DNA of 64,000 nucleotides from Otis tarda. Lineage: Eukaryota > Chordata > Aves > Otidiformes > Otididae. The notes under the pieces are model-generated. The model was not told the DNA's origin. It saw only the letters and a list, made by a program, of their open reading frames with translations, and made no database searches. Positions 48,914 through 60,402 of the stretch are shown here, piece by piece. Numbering within the stretch: position 1 is the stretch's first letter; the number at the start of each line of letters is the position of its first letter. The stretch covers positions 138,645,053 to 138,709,052 of the forward strand of contig CM048552.1 of assembly GCA_026413225.1 (NCBI GenBank). Reading direction: 5' to 3'. Both the position numbers and the translations under genes were made by a program.

Positions 48914-50536
48914 TTGATCTTCCATGCAAGTACCAGGGGCTCCAGCTAGTTAGCTCTCTTCCACAGCATTAAATCAAAAGCTTCTTGGGTGGCAGTGGAG
49001 TGCTGGGTAGGAAACCTGTCCTATGGCTACAACAGGTATTTCAGCACAGGACCAGGTGTCTTGGAACATTGCAGACAAATCAGGGAGACATTTAGCAAAT
49101 TTAGGAACCTACAGAATAGACAGTACTAGACAGTGGGCAATCTGAATTTCAGTATTAGACTTGAGGGTTTTTTTGCTATTTAATTCCAAGTTTGTGGTAC
49201 ATCTTTTTCCTTGTAGACACCTCTTTTTTTTTTTTCTTTTCTCTTACATAAAATAAAGAGAATGATACTGACCTCTTTTTAAAAAATACTTCAGAAACTC
49301 ACTGAAGAAAAATGCTATTAAAAATATATGTAGTAATGACACTTGAGGTTACTTTTACACTAGTTAATGTGCTTGAGATCAAATATATATTAATCATTGA
49401 AGTGAAAACATCTAAAGGCTTGTACACTCAGGCAGATATATTATACATGCTATGACTTCTTATCTGTTGTGCATTGATTTATGGCATCTGAAATCAACCA
49501 AAATGGAGAACTTAGGAAGTATCTTGTGTAAAAAAAAGATGATAAAAAGAAAAAGACACATAGTGCAGCACAATAGAATTAGAAAAAAAAAAGTAAGAAA
49601 ACTGATTTGCATCAATGCAAAGTAAACTTTGCAAGGGTTTCTACTAGGGATACTTATCCAAATTTCATCTATGTTGTCTGAAAAAAATCTACATAACATG
49701 CAAATATTCTCTTTCCTCATCAGTTTGCATTAATACGGCATGGTTTCAAACAAGTTCACCCTTAAGCAATACCCTCCTCTCTCAGCTCTATACTTTTCTT
49801 CCAGTATAACCAAATGGAAGTCATACTTCTGCAAAAGAAAAATATCATGCATGAAACAAAACATTGTAAGAAAACAAGACGAAGCTATGCAGAAATTAAG
49901 TTAATATGAATGATTTCATTTTTGGCAAAAATCTCTCACTTATCAAGATTTTGCAGCATATTCACTGGAAAATGAAACTGTCTATCTCCCCAGTTGCTTC
50001 TCTCTTTTCCTACACTTTCAAAAATAACCAGCCAAAGACATCAAACCAGGAAGGATAAAGATTTTCTTCCCAGAGGTGGTGTCATCACCATCATCCAGCT
50101 AGATTTAGGCAGCCTGGCTTATTCAGAAGGCATGTTCAGTCTGCAGCTACAACAAGCTGTGATACTCATTAAGACATTATTTGTTGTTTGCTACGATGAA
50201 CTATGTATGAATATTTTCATGGAAAGGAGATTACGTTATATGGTCTAGCCATGCACTGTAATTAAGCAGACCAGACCTCATGCACTCGTGGCTTCCAGTT
50301 TGCGTGGGTGAAACAACACTGACTGGATTTCCCAGTTTCCCAGAAACTCACTATTTACCATACAGCATTTCTGCTTCTTCAGATGTGCAGTTCCTGATCT
50401 CACTACTTCCAGCTGAAATTTATGCCTTGAATAACATTTCCAGTGCTGTGCCATTCTCCCACTGTTTTTACTCCTTAAAGATGGAGCTTTCTGTATGGTT
50501 GTCTGTGATGTGTGACTTACGTCAGAAGTAGAAGCA
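48914..50536. other. unassigned AT-rich DNA
   Basis: No gene recognised. The frames at 49460-49720 (-), 49994-50248 and 50280-50531 (+) have no motif. Confidence 0.6.
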
Positions 50537-51180
50537 CAGAATAACAGTTAATTCAGGCAGAAAGGGACCTTGGGACATCTCCAGGCCAACTCCTTACCCA
50601 AAGGAGAACCAGTTCTGGGGTCAGACCAGGCTGCTCATAGCTTGCTCCAGGGCTTGAATCCCTCCAAGGACAGAGATGACCAGCCTCTTGGGGAAACATT
50701 GATGACCCCTCATAGCCTATAGGAGTATGTCAAATACCCTCAAATCTGTCTCTTCTCCAGGCTGAACCAGCCCTGCTCCCCCAGCCTCTCCTCAAGGGGC
50801 CCCCCCAAGCTCCCTCCATTTTGTCCCCGTCTTTGCTGTGTGGGAGCCCAAAACTGGACACAGTGTCTATATGTGGTCTGATGAGTACCACATGGGTGGG
50901 GACAATCCCTTCCCTCAGTCTATGGGTTGTGCCTCTCGTCACGCAGCCCAGAAGGTTGCTGGCTGCCTTTGCTGCCAGGGCACACCATGGGCTCACATTC
51001 AGCTTGCTGCCCAGTGCTACCCCGAGGCCTTTCCCACGGAGCTACTTTCCAGCCTCTCTGTAGTCAGCCTGTCCCATTGCAGGACTCTGCCCTCCCTGGG
51101 GCAGCACTGAGCGTTGGCACTTGCTGACTTTCAAGGGGTTCCCATCAGCCTGTTCCTGCAGATCCCCCTGGCCCTCCCCT
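50537..51180 (-). mobile_element. CR1 LINE, older subfamily, 3' portion
   Basis: The minus strand runs from the ORF2 region equivalent to 'GACCTGGACAGGCTGGAG...' through AGCTGCTTTCCAGCCAGTC-like and GGTACTCATCAGACCACATA (the 'LEYCVQFW' block). It continues through AACTGGACACAGTGT and the AGAGGAGGCT 'SLEKRRLR' block (TCTCTTCTCCAGGCTGAACC on plus). It ends in a decayed 3' UTR around GAAAGGGACCTTGGGACATC. The octamer repeat is eroded (CAGAATAACAGTTAATTC). The wording of the 3' part and the short internal gaps mark a different, older CR1 subfamily from the 6.1/41.7/63.1 kb group. Confidence 0.85.
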
Positions 51181-54100
51181 GAGGCATGCTGAGTTGCATG
51201 GTGACAGATTGTTATTGTGAAGATGACTGTGGAAATGTAATCATACATATAAGAATTCCCAGACTGATCTTCAGAATTAATTCCAAAAGCAAAAGCTTAT
51301 GAATAAACATTAGGAGCAGCCACAATGCAGTCAAACTCCTTGCCATAATAGTCTTATTGTAAAGGGCACTGAGGAATACAGAGAATAGCTGTGGATAGGC
51401 TCAAAAAACTTGAAATAATTGCAAGGTTAGAGACTAGCATACTCTCCCATCACTTCCAGAGATCTGATTAAACAACCTCTTAAAGAGGAAAAAAGGAAGG
51501 GAAAAAAAAAAAAAGTCTGATGTTATACTCTATTTATTTTAAAGAAAATTACTTTGGCTTCCCACAGGAAGAAAATAAATTATCTGAAGATAGGTGGCAT
51601 TTTTTTTTTACATGTGTAAAGAATAGCAACAGAGACTTTAATCTTTTTTGCCCCTTGTGGCATGTGCTTTGAAGGAGAAAGAGAAAGAAAGATGCTTAAG
51701 TGATGGCACCCAGCAAAGGAGCTGTGATCTTTCACTCTCACCCCCAAAGATACCCACAAAATATTTGATTTACTCAAACATGATGTTGATAACTACAGAT
51801 CTCTGAGCGGTAGAAGGAAATAAAAATGTCCACGAAGGCTGCCTAGTTTGAAGATTTTGCCAAAATTGAAGCTGTTAATCAGCGGAGTTGTTAATTAAAG
51901 AAAATGTACATACAGATCTAGAAAAACAAGTTAAGGGCAGAAAGGCGAAAGTCTGGAGTTCTACATGCAAATGTGACAATGAAGGCAAAGAAAGAGTGAG
52001 ATAAATTTTTTTTTATTATTCATAGCCTTTAATTTGAAGTGTTTCATTTCAGTTTTGACCTTTTAAATTTTGTTTTTCATGTATTTTGTTTTTTGAGTAA
52101 CTAAGTAATGCATTAAGTAATTTAGTGAAAGTTTTTACAAGTAATTCATTCTTTGTGGTTTAATTGCTGTGTAATATGCACAAGAATTTTTATAGAAGGC
52201 TAGATAAAGTTGGCTGACTTATATTTAAAATATATTTAAATGAAGAGTCAATAGAATGTTTGAAGCTCAGCCCTTATGTGTGCAATGATCCTCATTTCCA
52301 AAATATTCAGATGCAGGAAGATCAGATGAGCATCCATATGTTACAGAAAATTTACACTGAAATAACCTGCAGGGAAGGATTATGGCAGTTTTATAGGGGG
52401 TTATCTCTTTAGTCATTTTAAATAGTTTTACATGGCTTGACTTATAACTATGAATTACTGTAGCTCTGTGGGTAAGAAAAGCACTAGATGTATCACACAG
52501 TTGATTTTTATGTTCAAACATTTATAATGTCAGATTTGATGGAAAGAGTGTAGAGTAGTGTGGAAAGGAGGTGTTTCTATGGGTGTCCTTACACCTAAAG
52601 AAAAATTGTAATTTAAATATACACTCAAATAACAGGATATTTAGAGAAGCAAACAGCTTGCATCAACACCACCATTTCACAAACAAACAAAAAAAGGGTG
52701 CTACAAATAGATACATTTGTATTCTGTTTTGCTATTTTCCCAACTACAAGCAGTGGATGAGAACTGTATATATCAAAGGCTGTTATTACAGCAATTATGT
52801 ATTATATGTTACTATACATTATCAGGAGATAATGCAATAGCATTTTTGTGGATCACAACAAGTCATACTTCCTGGCAACTGTAACATGTCCACAAAATTT
52901 CACAGTTATGGGATGCCACTGAATAAAATGAAATGCAATACTGTGCTGTCATAACTACTTCAGTTGAAAAAGGAAGTAACGATTATTTTAGTAGATTAAC
53001 AATTTGAAAAAAAGTCCACTGCTATCAAAGTTATTTGAATATCAGATATATTCTTACAAAAGACAGATGGGGATAAACCATTTGAAAGAGAAGATTACAT
53101 TAAAAGAAAAGTAGCTTATGAGTGTATATATACACTGCTTCTGGGGCCTGTTATTGAAGAAACTGTGCTAGCTCGTAACGTGGCATATTGACTTAAACCA
53201 GCCATAAATTTGCATTTATCTTATTATTTTCAGGCTTTATCTGCACTAGCTGAGGTCAAGACATGCTGTCTGATGAAGGAGTAGAGCAAATAGTCTAAAA
53301 GCTTTGTAGTCACTGCAGCTAAATCCAGCAGAGACTGTAAGGCACAGCTCTGGGAAGAGTGGAGGCAAGGCAAGAAGAGGAAGACACTGGTAAGCCAGAT
53401 GGGAACCTCCAGATTCAACCATAAAAGCACTGGTGGCACAACAGTGAGGTCTCTTAGGTTAAATGTTGCCTGAAAGGAGTTTGGGACCACAAGCAAGAGA
53501 ATTTTCTCCTTTATTCAGCAAACTGAGAGTTTGACCATTCTTTAGCTGTTTCTCTTTTGGGGGAAACTGGTTTACAGAATTCCAACTTTTGGTTTAATTG
53601 CTTAGGTCAAATAAGAATAACAGCTTAGACTGCAATGTAATCTGTGTTAACTTCATATCCTGTACAGAAAGCCAATTCACCCCAGATTTCACTGAAGACA
53701 GTTATGTTTATTGTTTATAGTCCACTGTGGAAAATTTAATAGGAAGATCTTGATTAATCTTCTTAAATCATCTTGATGGGAAGAGCTATATGTATGGCTA
53801 GCATCCTCGACAAATGGACATTGTCAAGAAAGGATGTTCTCCAGTCTTAAATAACTTCAGATCATACTAGACAAGATGCTGGAGCTAGAAAGGAGAAAAA
53901 GAGGTACCATCTACATAAGCACAGAAGACAAAATCATCCACTTCTTAGATTAGTATGCCAGTTCAAATAATCTGAATGTAAGTGTTGCACAGGGACAAAA
54001 ACCACTGAGCTCAGATCTTATACCTTATTTAAGAAGACTTTAGTCCATTAAGTACCAAAGTTACTGATGCAATGCAGACCGTCATGTCTTCAGACTTCTG

Positions 54101-54601
54101 AACAGTTGCACAACTCTCATAATCAAGTAAGACCTTGGTCTAGCCTGACTATGATCTCTTATTTATAATATAGAATGAACTGAATCACATAATTCTTCTG
54201 AGATTATATGCATGGAAGGAGCATAACTTTTTCTACTTCTCCATGTTTCTCATCAATGTTATGGGCTTCTGTTTTGCTGTCTTTTGTTCATTTTCTTCCC
54301 CATAGGCTAATAATTTTTGAAATATAGCATTTTGGATAACAGTATTTTGTCTCATGAGCTGACAACTTATTCCAAACATAGATTCATTTGGTTATCAGTT
54401 CGCAATGTTTGCTTTTTTTATTTTTGGCATCCTTCTGTGGGACTAAGTCTGGAAAAACTTACTTATCTCTAGGTAGCTAATGATATAGTATTCTTAATCA
54501 TCATTTCATTTTTCATCACAGTGTCATATCATGAGGTTATATTAAATCAATAGTCAACTTGGTCAATCTCAATGTGTTTGACTACTGCAAGTCATCTTCA
54601 T
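51181..54601. other. unassigned AT-rich DNA
   Basis: No gene recognised. The frames at 52267-52521 and 53230-53496 (-) and at 52571-52840 (+) show no known motif. The interval around 52010-52160 is rich in TTTT/AAGTAAT words. Confidence 0.6.
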
Positions 54602-57600
54602 TGGGGGCCCAACTTAAATGCCTCCGTGCAAACACACGTAGCATGGGGAATAAACAGGAGAAGTTAGAGACATGTGCACACCTGCAACTCTATTATATTA
54701 TTGGCATCACGGAGACATGGTGGGATGGCTCCTATGACTGCAGTGTTGGAATGGAACAATCCAGGTTCTTTAGGAAGAACAGACAGGGGAAATGAGAAGT
54801 GAGTGTTGCCCTCTATGTCAACGATCAGCTGGAGTGCATGGAGCTCTGTCTGGGGATGGATGAGGAGCCAACCAAGAGCAATATAGGTCAGGATTAAAGA
54901 GAGGGCAGGGACAGGTGATATTATAGTGAGGATCTGACACAGGGCACCCCACTAGGAATATTGACTGGATGAGGCCCTCTATAGACAGAGAGGATACCCT
55001 CACAGTCACAAGCCCTGGTCAGCATGGAGGACTTCACCCCAATATCTGTTGGAGGGACAACACAGCAGGAGATTCCTGGAGTACATTGACAATAACTTCC
55101 TTCTCCAAGTGACAGGAGCCAATACGGAGAGGTGCTATGCTGGACCTTGTTCTTACCAACAGGGAGTGGCTGGTGGGGAACATAGAACTCAAGGGCAGCC
55201 TTGGCTGCAGTGACCATGAAATGGTGGAGTTCAAGATCCTTAAGGCAGAAAGGAGGGCATGCAGCAAGCTCACTACTCTGGACTTCAGGAGAACAGACTT
55301 TGGCCTGTTCAGGGATCCCCTTGGCGGAGTACCATGGGATAAAGCCCCGGAGCGAAGATCGTGTTCTCCAAGCTCAGGAGCAATGCATCTCAGCAAAGTA
55401 GCCAGGCAAAAATGCTGGGAGGCCTTCCTGGATGAACAAGGAGCTCCTCGACAAACTCAAACACTAACAGGAAGCCTACAGAGAGTGGAGGCAAGGCTGA
55501 GAGGAATACAGAGAAATTATCCAAGCAGCTAAGGATCAGGTTAGGAAAGCTAAAGCCCTGATAGAAGTAAATCCGTCCAGGGACATCAAGGGCAACAAGA
55601 AAAGCTATAGGTTTGTTGGGGATAAAAGGAAGACTAGGGAAAATGTGGGCCCTCTCTGGAAGGAAACAGGAGACCTGGTTACCCAGAACATGGAGAAGAC
55701 TGAGGCAGTCAGCGACTTTTTTTCCTCAGTCTTCACCAGCGAGGGCACTAGTCATGCTGCCCATGTCACAGAAGGCAAAGGTAGAGACTGGGAGAATGAA
55801 GAACCACCTGCTGTAGGAGAGAGTTTGAGACCATCTAAGGAATCTGAAAGTGCACAAGACCATAGAACCTGATGATGTGCATCAACGGGACCTGAGGCAA
55901 CTGATTGATGAATTTGCCAAGCCACTATCCATCATATTTGAAAAGTTGTGGCAGTCTGGTGAGGTTCCCACTGACTGGGAAAGGGGAAACGTAAGCCCCA
56001 TTTTTAAAAAGGGAAACAAGGAAAACCTGGGGAACTACAGGCCGGTCAGTCTCACCTCTGTGCCTGGCAAGATCGTGGAGCAGATTCTCCTGGAAACCAT
56101 GCTAAGGCACATAGGAAGTAAGGAGGTGATTGGTGACAGCCAACACAACTTCACTAAGGGCAAATCATGCCTTCTACAATAGGATTACAGTGTTTGTGGA
56201 TAAGGGAAGAGCAACTGATGTCATCTACCTGGACCTGTGCATTTGACACTGCCTTGTATGATATCCTTGTCTGTAAACTGGAGAGATATGAATATGATAT
56301 GATATCCACTCAGTGGACAAGGAACTGGTTGGATGGCCACACTCAAAGTGTTGTGATCAATGGCTCAATGTCCAAGTGGAAACTGGTGATGAGTAGCTTT
56401 CCTCAGGGGTCAATACTGGGACCTGTGCTGTATAAACATCTTTATCAGCAACATGAATAGTGGGAAGTTCATGCAAGGCCAAGTGCAAGTTCCTGCACAT
56501 GGATCAGGGCAATCCCAGGCACAAATACAGGCTGAGCGTAGAATAGATTTACAGCAGCCGTGAGGAGAAGGACTTGGGGATGCTGGTTGATGATAAGCTC
56601 AACATGAGTCAGCAATGTGTGCTTGCAGCTTAGAAAGCCAACCACATCCTAAGCTGCATGAAATGAAGCGTGATCAGCAGGTAGAGGAAGGTGATTCTGC
56701 CCCTCTGTTCTGCTCTCGTGAGACCCCACCTGGAGTGCTGCGTGCAGCTCTGAAGCCCCCAACATAAGAAGGACATGAACCTGTTAGAATGAGTCCAAAG
56801 GAGGGCCACAAAGATGATAAGAAGGCTGGAGCACCTTGTAAGGGTCGGTCAGAAAATCAGTATTGTCTCAACCTTGTCATCGAGGACTTCCAGGTGGACT
56901 ATGGACTTGATCTGGCCTAAAAGTTAGGCTCACAAATTGTCATGAGTTGCTGTGAGCAGCCTGCCTGAGGTGCAGTTGTTTTTTTTTCCTCCCGGGAACA
57001 GAACGGAACTGTTATGGAGAAGGCCGACTCTGGCCTAACAACAAAATGTACAACATCCTTGAAACAGCGGACAGAGTGGCGCAGAGGTGCCACGGCTCAT
57101 CCCTGTTGTCAAAACTGGCAGAGATAACCGTGCAGCTGCTATCGAGGAGGATGAATCACAACTACTGTCTCAAAAACAATGGTGAGAAAGTGCCCTTTAA
57201 CGGAACTTTGCTAATTATAGTGTACAAAAACACACTTCTATCCTAAGGGCCGAGAGCAGGTGGAGATCCCCGAAGTAAGGAGGAGCAAGGTTTGCCACTT
57301 GGCATAAAAGGTCGACCCCCTAACCACGAGACCCCCGAAGAGCTCTCCCCACCAAGGATCGACGTTGACATCGATTGTGAGGACCGGCGGGACGCTGCCT
57401 GGACCTGGGACCATAGGGACGCCTTGGACCTGCGGTGGTAGCTATTATCTTCTTTTTTCCCTTCCCTATCTTTACTTTTCCTTTTCACTCCCTTTCACCT
57501 ATCGCACGCCGCTTTACAGGCAAAATAATAAAGTTTGTGCTGTTTGATTGAAACCAACCCCTTTGGCGTGTTCACCATAATTTTGCACTTCAAGATCGCA

Positions 57601-58038
57601 TTAAAAGAACCGTCACGAGTCCCGAGTGGACCGTGACACACCTCTCCTGTGAAGAAAGGCTGAGGGAACTGGGGCTGTTCAGCCTGGAGAAGAGGAGGCT
57701 CCCGGAAGACTTTATAGCAGCCTTCCAGTACCCAGAGGGGGCCTATAAGAAGCTAGAGAGGGCCTTTTGACAACTACATGTAGTGACAGGACAGGGGGCA
57801 ATAGTTTTAAACTGAAAGAGAGTAGATTTAGATTAGATATAAGGAATAAATTCTTTGCTATGAGGGTGGTGATGCACTGGAAAAGGTTGCCCAGAGAAGT
57901 GGCAACCTGAAGTGTTCAATGCCAGGTCAGATGGGACTCTAAGTGGCCTATTCTAAGGTATCCCTACCCAGGGCAGAGAAGTTGGAACTAGATGACCTTT
58001 AAGGTACTGTCCAACACCAACCATTCTATGATTCTATT
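54602..58038 (+). mobile_element. CR1 LINE, long copy interrupted by an LTR
   Basis: A long CR1 covering most of ORF2 and the 3' end, ~2.6 kb without the inserted LTR. The endonuclease domain starts near 54602 (LKCLRANTRSMGNKQEKLE and then GITETWWDG near 54698-54728). The RT domain carries [22 protein letters not shown] near 56030-56095. [11 protein letters not shown] lies near 56400-56435; the family form is [11 protein letters not shown]. About 200 bp is missing after the 'INDMDSG' block near 56460, where the text jumps to the KFNKAKCKVLH equivalent. The final coding block and 3' UTR resume at 57639 and end CCATTCTATGATTCTATT. Several frameshifts make it dead. The 802-bp LTR sits at 56837-57638, inside the 'EHLSCEERL' codons. 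Confidence 0.93.
56837..57638 (+). mobile_element. solo LTR inserted in CR1, well preserved
   Basis: An 802-bp LTR from TGTAAGGGTCGG to TGGACCGTGACA, flanked by a perfect 5-bp duplication CACCT (56832-56836 and 57639-57643) taken from the CR1 target. A TATA-like CATAAAAGG lies at 57303-57311. AATAAA at 57527-57532 is followed by a GT-rich stretch (GTTTGTGCTGTTTG). U3/R is GC-rich with many CpGs, unlike the surrounding DNA. No internal viral genes remain, so it is a solo LTR. A 5-bp duplication fits class III and some other retroviruses; I do not recognise the exact family. It is younger than the CR1 it interrupts, and its intact CpGs and perfect flanks point to one of the more recent insertions here. 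Confidence 0.88.
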
Positions 58039-58867
58039 AATGTATCACAGTCTTTCTAGCAAACAACAAAGTGCGGTAATACTTAAAGGCAGCAAACTTT
58101 TACTGTGGGAAATTAGAAATAAAATCCAAAAGTGTAAGGTCTTTGGATCTGCTTAGATTCAACTTTTGGAGAGTATCATGCTTTGCTGACACCAGTAGCT
58201 TCACTGTAGCTTTTAAGCATAATTGGAGCATAAATCACATGAACAACAAAAAAAAATTGCTATATTTTTAATCATCACATAATATTAGGCAACAGAAAAT
58301 ATAATCATTTACATGCAAGTAGCTTTGAATCTGTACTGATTCTAAAGATGTAATAGACTGCACTTATTAAGGTCATATTTCTTAGAGACATTGTACTTGA
58401 ATGTAGGCTCTATGAGCTGCTTATTTCCAGGTATGCCTTCCTGACAGCTATCTTGTCTTCACTCATATTATTTCTTCACTTTTCTCATTTTTCCCTATCT
58501 TTCATTAGTCTGTATGTGTCAATGTCTATTAACACAAATGAGCTGTGGCCTCAAAACCTCAGGGATCTATATGTCACTTGAAATAAATCGCTTACCTTGA
58601 CAGAACGTTTAGGTTACTGAATAAGCCTGTAGATTATTATCTTTGCTACTTTTTAAAAAACTTTTTTCTCCCTGTTTTTATCTTTTTACTGCTGGAGTTC
58701 ATTCATTTGAATTTCTCAGTATGGGAAAATTTGGAATACTGCTGCTGACTATTATTGTAAAAATCCAGAAGGTGAAATATTTTCAGGTCAAAGTACATCC
58801 AGTAATTTTTTCCTAATACCACTGATGGTATGTCACTGATAAATCGTGATAAATTGTAACAGATATG
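58039..58867. other. unassigned AT-rich DNA
   Basis: About 830 bp between two CR1 copies, with no gene or element recognised. Confidence 0.6.
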
Positions 58868-60402
58868 CTAATGGAACCAATACTGGCTCCAATCCTATTT
58901 AACATTATCATTAATGATTCTGTTGTTTTTGGTTGGGGGGGGGGGTAGAGAAAGCTGCTAGAAGTTTCCCCTTTGTCAGGTGGACTCAGCCGGGCCTAGG
59001 GCGGACCCGCTGCTGGCCAGGGCCAAGGCAATTTGTGACAGGATGTTCCCTGGTAATGCCTCTGCGATAAAGTATTTAAGAACAGGAGAGAAAATTCAAA
59101 AAAAAAAAGAAGAAGAAAATGTGAAGAAGTAGAAGGGGGGAGTACAGAGGGGGAGGCACAAGTCTTGTGGGCCTTGCGGCTCTCACTCTCTAGCCTCCTG
59201 CTGGGTGGCCTTCTGGGTTTGACTTTGCCCAGGCTGGCTGCAAGAAGTGGAGAGGAGATGTGAAGAGAACCTGAGAGGCGTCTGCCTGAGCCAGTTGTGA
59301 AGAATTTCTTGTGAGAGGAATGGTTGCAGATGCCAAGGTCAGTGAAGAAGGAGAGGGAGGAGTAATGTTGCTCCAGGCACAGCTGCAGCCCATGGTGAAG
59401 CAGGTTGTCCCCCTGCAGCCCTTGGAGGTCCACGGAGGAGCCGAGATCCACCTGCAGCCCGTGAAGGACCCCCCACCAAGGCAGGCAGATGCCCAAAGGG
59501 GGCTGTGGCCTGGAGAGGTCCTGCACTGGGGCAGCTGGTTCCTGAGGGACTGCACCCCGTGGAAAAATGACCCGTGCTGGAGCTGTTCATAAAGGACTGT
59601 AGCCCGTAGGAGCGACCCCACACTGGAGCAGGGGAGGAATGTGAGGACTTCTTCCCCTGAGGATGTGGCATAAAGTGACATGCGATGAACTGACCACAAC
59701 CCCCATTCTCTCTTCCCCCCTGTGCCACTCGTCTGGGGAAGGGAGTAGAGATAATTGAAAACAAAGTTCAGCCCAGGAAGAGGCAGGGGTGAGGGAAAGT
59801 TTTATTTTTTGTTCTCTTTCTCATTATCTTGCTTTGCTTTTGTTGATAATAATAAATTGAAATAGTTTTCCTCAAGTTGAGTCTGTTTTGCCCATAACTG
59901 TAACTTCAATTATCTCTCCTTGTCCTTATCTCAAAACTTGAGCCTTTTTTTTGTTATATTATCTCTCTCCCATTCCCTCAGAGTGTGGGGGCAGGGAGCG
60001 AGAGACGGCGTAGCTTGGTCCTGAGCAACGCTAAACTATGTCAATGTTCTGGATGATGGGGCAGAGTGCACCCTCAGTAAGTTTGTAAATTACACCAAAC
60101 TGGGAGGAGCGGCTGAATGCCAGAGGGTCACACTGCTATGAAGAACCTTAACAGCTGGAGAAATGGGCTGTCAGGAACACCATGAAGTTCAACAAGAGGA
60201 AGTGCAAAATCTTGCACCCAGGGAGGCATAGCTTTTTGCACCAATATATGCTGAGGCCCACCCAGCTGGAAAGTAGCTTTGCAGAAAATGACCTCAGGAT
60301 CTTGGTAGGCAGCAAGTTGAACATTAGCCAGCAGTGTGGTCTTGCTGCAAAGAATGCAAATGGTATCCTGGTCTGCATTAGACAAAGTATTGCCAGCAGG
60401 TT
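58868..60402 (+). mobile_element. CR1 LINE fragment split by an LTR, 3' end missing
   Basis: The left part (about 58868-58920) carries the RT 'VLAPILFNIINDL' coding line, as AATACTGGCTCCAATCC and then TATTTAACATTATCATTAAT. The right part resumes at 60044 with CTGGATGATGGGGCAGAGTG and ACCCTCAGTAAGTTTG, the next expected CR1 text. It continues to GTATTGCCAGCAGGTT near 60402. There similarity stops in ORF2, well before the usual C-terminal block and 3' UTR. The two parts join cleanly in CR1 terms, which proves that the LTR between them is a later insertion. The missing 3' end implies a deletion or rearrangement after CR1 insertion. Confidence 0.85.
58921..60043 (+). mobile_element. solo LTR, avian ERVL-like family (copy 3), inside CR1
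   Basis: An LTR fossil of about 1,123 bp of the same family as 31068-32153 and 32880-34009. It starts TGTTGTTTTTGG and a G11 run, and ends AAACTATGTCA. A TATA-like TATTTAAG lies at 59073-59080 and AATAAA at 59851-59856, then the U5 block CCTCAAGTTGAGTCTGTTTTG. It splits a CR1 in the same orientation. The flanking duplication is imperfect (around AATGATTC on the left, AATGTTC on the right), so the exact ends are uncertain by a few bases and the insertion is not very recent. No internal viral genes are attached. Confidence 0.83.

Noticed and set aside
57060-57110. tRNA-like wording (AGTGGCGCAGAGG)
   Set aside because: No B-box or cloverleaf follows, and it lies within an LTR.
57046-57246. 66-codon frame in the LTR at 56.8 kb
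   Set aside because: It lies in the U3-like part of the LTR, has no protein similarity I know and is not next to viral genes.
58996-59764. Overlapping 176-, 169- and 141-codon frames on the minus strand
   Set aside because: Antisense within the LTR at 58921-60043. They are counterparts of the spurious frames in the sister LTRs and are not a gene.
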